Shown here: positions 16,509 to 21,352 of the stretch, piece by piece
Layout: the number at the start of each line of letters is the position of its first letter
Position numbering within the stretch: position 1 is the first letter of the stretch
Assembly (NCBI GenBank): GCA_947176055.1
Contig: CAMWPE010000011.1
Location: 1-21,352 of the forward strand
Reading direction: 5' to 3'
DNA length: 21,352 bases
From: an uncultured Desulfovibrio sp.
GTDB taxonomy: Bacteria > Desulfobacterota > Desulfovibrionia > Desulfovibrionales > Desulfovibrionaceae
Translations under genes and position numbers: made by a program
The notes under the pieces: generated by a model
Databases searched by the model: none
What the model was told of the DNA's origin: nothing
The model's input: the letters and a program-made list of their open reading frames with translations, nothing else

Positions 16509-16756
16509 AAATTCGCCTGGGCGCCACAGACCGCCTCGGCGATTTCGCGCAGGGCCGCGAGACTGTCCTCGGCTTCCTCCGGCGAGAGTTTATGCAGGAT
16601 AAAACCTGCGTGCACGATGACATAATCGCCGGGCGTCGGCGGCTCCGGCAACAGCATGGTCGAAGCGCTCAAATAGGTCGAGCTTTCGCCTATTCTCACT
16701 TTTGCCATATCGGCGGGAAGAAGTTCGATAATCCTTGCGGGTATGGCGAGGCACAT
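16505..16756 (-). CDS. hypC: HypC/HupF-type [NiFe]-hydrogenase maturation chaperone
   Basis: An 83-residue protein with the diagnostic N terminus MCLAIPARI; Cys2 is the residue that binds the Fe(CN)2CO unit with HypD and hands it to the hydrogenase large subunit. The beta-barrel core is visible in MAKVRIGESSTYLSAS and the GDYVIVHAGFILHKL motif, close to the family consensus. Length is normal for HypC (about 75-95). AGGA lies 8 nt before the ATG. It stands alone here, without hypD or hypE beside it, and its 3' end overlaps the convergent glycosyltransferase stop by 4 nt. It indicates that the organism has [NiFe] hydrogenases, consistent with the hydrogen-linked cytochrome operon upstream. Confidence 0.95.
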   Translation of the reverse strand: MCLAIPARIIELLPADMAKVRIGESSTYLSASTMLLPEPPTPGDYVIVHAGFILHKLSPEEAEDSLAALREIAEAVCGAQANF

Positions 16757-17145
16757 GGGATTGATCCTGTAAATAATTTTTAATGATTTATCGCGGGCGC
16801 TATATCGACGCGCTCGTATTTCTTGGAGATCGCGCCGGACCTATAGCATGTTTAGCTTGAAAATGTCCCTTAACGGCGGAGTAAAGGCGCCTGGGGACGT
16901 TTTCGCGGGCGTATTGGCGCGCTCCGCTTCGCGTTGCGAAGCCGCCATAGCGGGCGGCTATCTTCAATCGCTCCACCTATGCTGTAAATAACGCGTCTTC
17001 GCGCCAAGGCAAGAGAAAGGCGGGCGAAAGCCCGCCTTATTCGTTAGACAAACCAGTTTGATTTTAGCGGCGCGTAAACCGGCGCGCGATCCTTTTCCGC
17101 CGGACAGCGACGGAATTTCCGGAGTCCGCGCGCCGTCGCCAAAGC
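16757..17145. other. Structured intergenic region between nhcD and hypC
   Basis: A 389-nt stretch with no confident gene. From left to right: the AT-rich hypC upstream zone (16760-16800); a pairing ATGTCCC/GGGACGT with a large loop (16863-16901 area); two overlapping, mutually exclusive hairpins, GCTTCGC/GCGAAGC (16926-16942) and AGCCGCC/GGCGGCT (16940-16959); a strong terminator-like hairpin (17017-17038); and an 8-nt inverted repeat GGCGCGCG/CGCGCGCC (17081-17088 and 17127-17134) just past the nhcD stop. A 47-codon reading frame on the plus strand (16848-16991) has no clear ribosome binding site or recognisable motif. The density of pairing suggests a structured RNA or a dispersed repeat rather than a protein. 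Confidence 0.4.
17017..17038 (-). terminator. Terminator-like hairpin after the nhc operon
   Basis: A perfect nine-base-pair stem AAGGCGGGC/GCCCGCCTT with a four-base loop. On the minus strand it is followed by TCTCTTG, a weak T-rich tail; on the plus strand by ATTCGTT. It lies 108 nt past the nhcD stop and could end the cytochrome operon mRNA or insulate hypC. Confidence 0.6.
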
Positions 17146-17286
17146 CTAGCGCTTTTTCTTTTTATCCCGGGGCGAATAGAGGATGAGGTTCCAGTAAAAC
17201 ACATAGAGGGGCAGGACGATTATCATCATGATATACGCCCAGTTTTTCGTATAGAGGAAATAGCTGTAAAAAGTCGGGAAATCCAT
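17146..17286 (-). CDS. nhcD: NhcD/HmcD-like small membrane protein
   Basis: A 46-residue peptide with one transmembrane helix (about 14-34, WAYIMMIIVLPLYVFYWNL) and a strongly basic tail (RDKKKKR). Its size and place after an NrfD-like gene match the tiny HmcD/NhcD subunits of sulfate-reducer cytochrome complexes. The ATG at 17286 was chosen because AAAGGAG lies 5 nt upstream; the same frame is open further upstream, but only inside the nhcC coding region, where the sequence loses protein character. It lies 35 nt after nhcC. The basic tail is probably cytoplasmic. It likely helps to assemble or stabilise the membrane part of the complex. Confidence 0.8.
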   Translation of the reverse strand: MDFPTFYSYFLYTKNWAYIMMIIVLPLYVFYWNLILYSPRDKKKKR

Positions 17287-17321
17287 ATTGGCTCCTTTAT
17301 GAACTGATCGCGGACGGCGAA

Positions 17322-18542
17322 TTAATGCTCTTCGCCCTTGAAGTCGGGATGTTCGTACAGCACCGGCATATGATAGACGATGAAGCGGTAAACCGTGACG
17401 ATCATCGTGACTACGAAAATGGAAATCCATATTTCCCAAAAACTGGGGAAATACCGCAGATCCGAAGGCAGATTCCAGTTGTAGGCGATCATCGAGACAT
17501 TAAAGCGGTTCAGGACAATGCCGGCGACCGTAAGAACGGAGGTGTAACGGCAAAGGGTTACGTTGCCCGTCCGCGCGCCAATGGCGTAAAGCAGGGCGGG
17601 GAGGAGGACAAAACCGAACATCTCCAGCATCCACCAGGCGCCGTAGCCGGTGTCCAGCCAATGGGTGTTGGCCTGCACCAGGACATCGATGACCTTCAGC
17701 ATGAAATAGGCGAACAGAATGAACGAAGCCGCCCGGGAAAAGCCCAGGACGACGCCGTCGGCTTCTTTCAGATGCGTGGAATCCATGTATTGATGGACTC
17801 CCTTATGGGCGAAGAGGCCTTCGAAAATGACCATGGACGCGCCGGCCGCCATGGAACTTACAAAGAAGAACATGGGCATGAAAGGCGAATACCATAGGGG
17901 ATGCAACTTCTCCGGCGCGATCAGGTAGAGCGAGCCCAAGGAGGACTGATGCAGGGTGGAGAGGGTTACGCCAAAGATGGTGAGCAGGATGGTGATCCGG
18001 ATGACCCATTTTCTGATTCGCAGGATCCATGGGAATTTCTGGGACAGCCATTCCATGGGCGCGATGGAAAACTCGACGAACAGCACTGTGAGATAGGTGG
18101 CTACGCAGAGACCTACTTCGAAAAGCACCGACGTGGTTCCCGGGAAAAAGAACATGTAGGGCAGGCGGAGCGGATGGCCAAGGTCATAAAGGAGGGCGAC
18201 CACGACAAAGGCGTAGCCCAGGAAGGCTGTGGTAACAGCCGGCCGGACGGCGGAATGGAACTGCTTCATGCCCATCACATAGACGCCGACCGTGGTGAAA
18301 TAGCCGCCTGCCGCGAGACAGACGCCGCAAAGCAGGTCGAAGCCGATCCAGAGGCCCCAGGGCTGATAGTCATCCAGATTGGTGACCGAGCCGATGCCGA
18401 CCGTGAAGCGGATGATCGTCAGGATAAAGCCCACGCCCAGGATTATCCAGGTAATGATATTGCCTGGGGTGAGGCTCAAGAGAGGATCGAGATTAAATAA
18501 CTTGTCCTTGGTAGGAATGACTATGTCATGGGTTTTAGCCAT
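17322..18542 (-). CDS. nhcC: NhcC/HmcC-like NrfD-family integral membrane subunit
   Basis: A 406-residue polytopic protein with about ten transmembrane helices, matching the NrfD/HmcC/DsrP family of quinone-interacting subunits that have no haem of their own. Family-like segments include DDYQPWGLWIGFDLLCGVCL, LYDLGHPLRLPYMFFFPG and TLHQSSLGSLYLIAPEKLHP. It would exchange electrons between the quinone pool and the iron-sulfur subunit NhcB. The ATG is embedded in the end of nhcB (8-nt overlap), and its ribosome binding site GGGGAGG lies inside that gene, so the two are translationally coupled. Without the haem b subunits found in the full Hmc complex, the set fits the simpler Nhc type. Confidence 0.92.
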   Translation of the reverse strand: MAKTHDIVIPTKDKLFNLDPLLSLTPGNIITWIILGVGFILTIIRFTVGIGSVTNLDDYQPWGLWIGFDLLCGVCLAAGGYFTTVGVYVMGMKQFHSAVRPAVTTAFLGYAFVVVALLYDLGHPLRLPYMFFFPGTTSVLFEVGLCVATYLTVLFVEFSIAPMEWLSQKFPWILRIRKWVIRITILLTIFGVTLSTLHQSSLGSLYLIAPEKLHPLWYSPFMPMFFFVSSMAAGASMVIFEGLFAHKGVHQYMDSTHLKEADGVVLGFSRAASFILFAYFMLKVIDVLVQANTHWLDTGYGAWWMLEMFGFVLLPALLYAIGARTGNVTLCRYTSVLTVAGIVLNRFNVSMIAYNWNLPSDLRYFPSFWEIWISIFVVTMIVTVYRFIVYHMPVLYEHPDFKGEEH

Positions 18543-19635
18543 TATGCGCCTCCCCTTGCCTGTCCTGGCTTTCGCGCGCCTTTAGGGCTTCGGTCATGGC
18601 CCTGCGCGCCCTGTCGGCCGCCGCCTGGCCTTCGGTTTCTTCGATCTTGCGAATAGCCGCGTCCATGGCCGCCGTTATGTCGTCTTTAGCCGACTTCGCG
18701 GCCTCTTCGACGGACGCTTTGGCGATGGCTTCGCGGCGTTTGGTGATGGCGTAAGCCCCGCCAAACAGCACTGGCCAGAAGGCTACGATCATGGGCACAG
18801 CGCCCAGCGCGCCATAGGTCAGTTCGGCCATTGGCTGATTGCCCAGATGCGTATCGAGGCCCAGTTGCTTGAACTCTTTCGAGGCTGTGTCCGGATTATC
18901 GACAGGTCCGGGATTGGCTCCGGCCGCCGGAGCCAAAACCATCCACGCCGTGCCGCCGGCGTCATGCTCGCCGTAAATGTAATTCATGTATTTGCCGGGA
19001 TGGTCGTCGAAGCGCCTGCGCGCTACGCGGATGAGATCGCTTCTGCGGCCGAAGGTGATGGCGTCGACCGGACAGGCGGACACGCAAGCCGGCAACTTGC
19101 CCTGTTTAAGCAAGGGTTCGCAGAAAGTGCATTTCAGCACCAGCGGATCCCAGGCTAGGTTATACTGGAAACCCGGCACATTGAAAGGACAGGCGACCAT
19201 GCAGTAACGGCAACCCACGCACTGGCTCCCGTCATAGACGACGGCGCCGTCGGGCAACTTTGTGTAGCATTTGGTAAAACACGCGGCGGCGCAGGCGGGA
19301 TCGTTGCAATGGAAACACTGCAATTTGCGGAAGAAAGGCTGGCCGTTGACTTCGTATTTGTTGACGACTGTCCAGGCCTTGGCCGTTACCCGGCGTCTTT
19401 CGTTGGTTACTTCCAGATCCGTAAAGGGTTTCTCCGGCATTGGCAGATTGTTTACAGCCTGACAGGCGGCCTCGCAGCGTCTGCAACCTATGCAACGGGT
19501 GGTGTCGTGCAACACGCCGAAACTGTTTTCGTTATACGGAAACACATGCGGCGCGGCTTCCGCGACCCTGACCGAAGCCAGGGCCGAGACTACGCCGGAA
19601 GAGCCAAGAAAAGCGAGAAATTTCCTGCGATTCAT
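18535..19635 (-). CDS. nhcB: NhcB/HmcB-like Tat-exported iron-sulfur protein with C-terminal membrane anchor
   Basis: A 366-residue electron-transfer subunit. It starts with a twin-arginine signal (NRRKFLAFLGSS) for folded export. Four cysteine groups bind four [4Fe-4S] clusters: C48/51/54/58, C107/110/115/119, C139/142/145/149 and C169/172/184/188, the last ending in ACPVDAI. One membrane helix (about 273-296) follows, then a 70-residue charged, alanine-rich helical tail that would be cytoplasmic. The ATG at 19635 was chosen because GGGAG lies 7 nt upstream and it leaves the Tat motif at the start; the longer frame up to 19746 runs inside nhcA. It relays electrons between the nine-heme cytochrome and the NrfD-like subunit. 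Only 2 nt separate it from the nhcA stop. Confidence 0.93.
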   Translation of the reverse strand: MNRRKFLAFLGSSGVVSALASVRVAEAAPHVFPYNENSFGVLHDTTRCIGCRRCEAACQAVNNLPMPEKPFTDLEVTNERRRVTAKAWTVVNKYEVNGQPFFRKLQCFHCNDPACAAACFTKCYTKLPDGAVVYDGSQCVGCRYCMVACPFNVPGFQYNLAWDPLVLKCTFCEPLLKQGKLPACVSACPVDAITFGRRSDLIRVARRRFDDHPGKYMNYIYGEHDAGGTAWMVLAPAAGANPGPVDNPDTASKEFKQLGLDTHLGNQPMAELTYGALGAVPMIVAFWPVLFGGAYAITKRREAIAKASVEEAAKSAKDDITAAMDAAIRKIEETEGQAAADRARRAMTEALKARESQDRQGEAHNG

Positions 19636-19637
19636 AC

Positions 19638-20642
19638 TTATTCTCCCTGCGTTGTCCGGGCCGCCGTAGGCGCAATCTTGTGGCAAGTCGCGCAATCCGT
19701 GCTTCGCGGCCGCCCTACCTTCATATCCTTGTGACAATTCATGCACTGAAGGTGGAACGCGGCCATGAGCGCGGGACGACCGGGAGACATCCGTTTAAGG
19801 TCGGCGCTGTGACAGTTGAGACATTTGGGGGGCGTAGTCGAAGCGGGGCTATTGTGATGACAGGTTACGCACATGGTGCCCTGGCTGGTGTGAAAAGCTC
19901 CGGCCAGTCTGTTGGTCGAGATTCTGTCGGCCAAGGAAAACGCGTGATGCCTGTGATTGAAGAGCGCGGCTTCGTACTGTCCCTTCAGGGAATCGATGGA
20001 AACTTTATAGGGAGCCATGAGCGGCGACCAGTAGGAGACGGGCTTCCGGGCCAGGGCTGTTTCGGTGGCCAGGACTTCATTCTGGCGGGCCGACAGGGTA
20101 TTGGCGATGCCTTTTTGCATCTGGGCCCTGGTCATCGACGGGGTGATTGTATGACAGACGCGACACCAGTTGGGATCGTCGTCGCGGGTTTGCACAAGCT
20201 GGGTATGACAGCCCGCGCAGTCGCGCTGCTTTGTCTGCTCCTTATGACAGCTGACGCAGCTCGAGGGAGTGTTTTCCTTGCGCTGGCGCACCTTCGGCGT
20301 ATGCATGACCTGCTGGAGCGTGTAAAACTTGCCTTCCGCCTTGCCTTCGACAGTGTGGCACTCGGTGCAGGCCACCGGATCGCCGGTGTGATGACAGACC
20401 ATGCATTCCTTGCCGGTCCTGTTCATCCATTTTTCATGAATTACATGGTTATAGGCTACGGGAGCCATGCCGGCGGCGGCCGGATTGGGCTTTTCGCCTA
20501 CGGGGAAGATAACTATGGCGGATGGCGCGCCGCTGTCCGTCGGTTCCAGGGTATCGGCCCGCGCCGCTCCCTGATACAGCAGACAGACGACCGCCGCCGC
20601 GACCATAGCCGCCAGAGACAGCAGTGATTTGCCTTTCCTCAT
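19638..20642 (-). CDS. nhcA: Nine-heme periplasmic c-type cytochrome
   Basis: A 334-residue exported cytochrome. The signal peptide (1-29) ends ARA. Exactly nine CXXCH haem-binding motifs are present, at residues 80, 92, 129, 142, 160, 258, 274, 300 and 317, in a five plus four arrangement with a haem-free middle (165-257). Additional histidines are available as distal ligands, as expected for bis-His haems. This count and grouping match the nine-heme cytochrome of Desulfovibrio, which consists of two cytochrome c3-like halves plus an extra haem and resembles the C-terminal part of HmcA. AAGGA lies 8 nt before the ATG. It should collect electrons from the periplasmic cytochrome c3/hydrogenase network and pass them to NhcB. 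First gene of the operon. Confidence 0.93.
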   Translation of the reverse strand: MRKGKSLLSLAAMVAAAVVCLLYQGAARADTLEPTDSGAPSAIVIFPVGEKPNPAAAGMAPVAYNHVIHEKWMNRTGKECMVCHHTGDPVACTECHTVEGKAEGKFYTLQQVMHTPKVRQRKENTPSSCVSCHKEQTKQRDCAGCHTQLVQTRDDDPNWCRVCHTITPSMTRAQMQKGIANTLSARQNEVLATETALARKPVSYWSPLMAPYKVSIDSLKGQYEAALFNHRHHAFSLADRISTNRLAGAFHTSQGTMCVTCHHNSPASTTPPKCLNCHSADLKRMSPGRPALMAAFHLQCMNCHKDMKVGRPRSTDCATCHKIAPTAARTTQGE

Positions 20643-20737
20643 GCGCTTTGTCCTTGCTTAACAGAAGCTCGCGCGAGCGTCGCAAAATATAACGATCGCC
20701 GCGTTCCGCCCATGCGGATAAAAAATATATAAAATTC

Positions 20738-20766
20738 AGGTTAGCTCACAGGCAGGATTACGTCAA
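20738..20766 (-). promoter_or_regulatory. Candidate promoter for the nhc operon
   Basis: On the minus strand TTGACG (20761-20766) and TAACCT (20738-20743) are 17 nt apart. The predicted leader of roughly 90 nt contains an AT-rich run and a 12-nt palindrome GCTCGCGCGAGC (20667-20678). The -10 match is only moderate, and the AT-rich TATATATT segment nearby could be an alternative. Identified by eye. Confidence 0.35.
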
Positions 20767-20780
20767 GGCGCCTCAAAATA

Positions 20781-21352
20781 TTATCCGGATAAGAAAGGAG
20801 AAAGGAACGAAGAATCAAGGAGTTTTTCAGGATATCCGGCGTCGATCCACACGCTCTCGCTCCTGCCCCGGAACCAGGTCGCCTGCCTTCTCGCGTAAGC
20901 GCGGGTATTGGCTCGCCACCTGGCTACGCAGGTCGCCAGATCGACGCGCCCGGCGCGATAATCCGCGATCTCCCTGGGACCGATACCCGTCCAGGCGGGA
21001 GCCGATTCATCCGGACATCTTCGCCAGGCTTCCTCCGCCTCGAGGAGCGCGCCGCGCGCGAGCATCTGGTCGACGCGATTGTAAAGACGCCGCTCCAGTT
21101 CCGGCATGGGCAGGCGCAGGACAAAAAGCCGCCCGGTCGCCATGGGACGACCAGGGGAGTTGCGATGCCACCAGCTGAATGTCTTTCCCGTGGCCTCGTA
21201 AACTTCCAGCGCGCGGATCAGGCGATTTTTATCGTTGGGATGAACTTTTTCCGCGTATTGCCCGTCAATCTCCATAAGCCTCGCGCGCAGGGCGGGGAGG
21301 CCGCCGCCGTCGGCGAGGGCGGCGATTTTCGCGACAGCCTCCGGGGAGGGGC
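20781..21352 (-). CDS. miaA: tRNA dimethylallyltransferase MiaA, C-terminal part (start outside window)
   Basis: The gene runs off the right edge; about 189 codons are visible, with the frame open to the last base. MiaA puts a dimethylallyl group on A37 of tRNAs reading UNN codons. Family features visible are KVHPNDKNRLIRALEVYEATGK, split here as HPNDKNRLIRALEVY plus its continuation; the GIGPREIADYRAG stretch, corresponding to the family (S)IGYKE segment; and YARRQATWFR near the C terminus. The catalytic N-terminal P-loop lies outside the window. The stop codon is part of a palindrome TTATCCGGATAA followed by TATTTTG, which may form a weak terminator. It is a housekeeping gene with no functional link to the neighbouring cytochrome operon. 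Confidence 0.95.
   Translation of the reverse strand, partial: PSPEAVAKIAALADGGGLPALRARLMEIDGQYAEKVHPNDKNRLIRALEVYEATGKTFSWWHRNSPGRPMATGRLFVLRLPMPELERRLYNRVDQMLARGALLEAEEAWRRCPDESAPAWTGIGPREIADYRAGRVDLATCVARWRANTRAYARRQATWFRGRSESVWIDAGYPEKLLDSSFLSPFLSG

Noticed and set aside
16848..16991. 47-codon plus-strand frame in the intergenic region
   Set aside because: No clear ribosome binding site, no recognisable motif, and it overlaps dense inverted repeats better explained as RNA structure or a repeat; kept only as a note within that region.
17287..17439. Longer start for the small NhcD gene giving 97 residues
   Set aside because: The added part lies inside nhcC in another frame, is arginine/histidine-rich shadow sequence, and the start at 17286 has a strong AAAGGAG site.
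19636..19746. Longer start for the iron-sulfur protein
   Set aside because: It would overlap nhcA by over 100 nt and bury the Tat signal; the ATG at 19635 has a GGGAG site and puts the twin-arginine motif at the N terminus.
19680..20627. 315-codon open frame antisense to the nine-heme cytochrome
   Set aside because: The opposite strand encodes nine CXXCH motifs and a signal peptide; the antisense product shows no motif and no plausible start signal.
1..21352. CRISPR arrays, insertion sequences, tRNA or rRNA genes
   Set aside because: No regularly spaced repeats, transposase-like proteins or tRNA/rRNA-like sequence were seen on either strand by eye.

Overview
The window looks like part of a chromosome from an anaerobic, cytochrome-rich Desulfobacterota, most likely a relative of the Desulfovibrionales. 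The evidence is a four-gene operon matching the nine-heme cytochrome (Nhc/Hmc-type) transmembrane redox complex of sulfate reducers, next to a hydrogenase maturation gene (hypC). The sequence is moderately GC-rich. Protein family assignments come from motifs read by eye; no database search was run.

Region 1 (window start to about 12.5 kb, minus strand) is an eight-gene locus built around homologues of SrfA, SrfB and SrfC, proteins named from Salmonella and found patchily in other bacteria. In transcription order it encodes: a glycine-zipper lipoprotein; a membrane-anchored trypsin-like serine protease; an SrfA-like single-pass membrane protein; a secreted protein whose C-terminal domain resembles that of the SrfA-like protein; SrfB (Hsp70/actin-fold ATPase); SrfC (large dynamin-like GTPase); a single-pass membrane protein with a helical periplasmic tail; and an exported SH3-like/von Willebrand A protein cut off by the window edge. 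Spacing is tight apart from two leaders of 114 and 134 nt, so this is probably one operon with internal control points. Two cytoplasmic NTPases joined to a set of inner-membrane, periplasmic and outer-membrane partners suggests an envelope-spanning machine of unknown function. It is the best candidate here for an undescribed system.

Region 2 (12.5-12.94 kb) is a non-coding divergent promoter region.

Region 3 (12.94-16.5 kb, plus strand) is a compact four-gene glycan cluster: a DegT-family sugar aminotransferase, a GtrB/ArnC-type polyprenyl-phosphate glycosyltransferase, a GtrA-type flippase and a second family-2 glycosyltransferase. It probably makes a lipid-linked (amino)sugar and adds it to a surface glycan.

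Region 4 (16.5-20.6 kb, minus strand) carries hypC, a structured 389-nt intergenic stretch with a strong hairpin, and the nine-heme cytochrome operon: nhcA (cytochrome), nhcB (four [4Fe-4S] clusters, Tat-exported), nhcC (NrfD-like quinone-interacting membrane subunit) and nhcD (46-residue membrane peptide). Together they should pass electrons between a periplasmic cytochrome pool fed by hydrogenases and the membrane quinone pool.

Region 5 (20.78 kb to window end) is the 3' part of miaA, encoding the tRNA dimethylallyltransferase.
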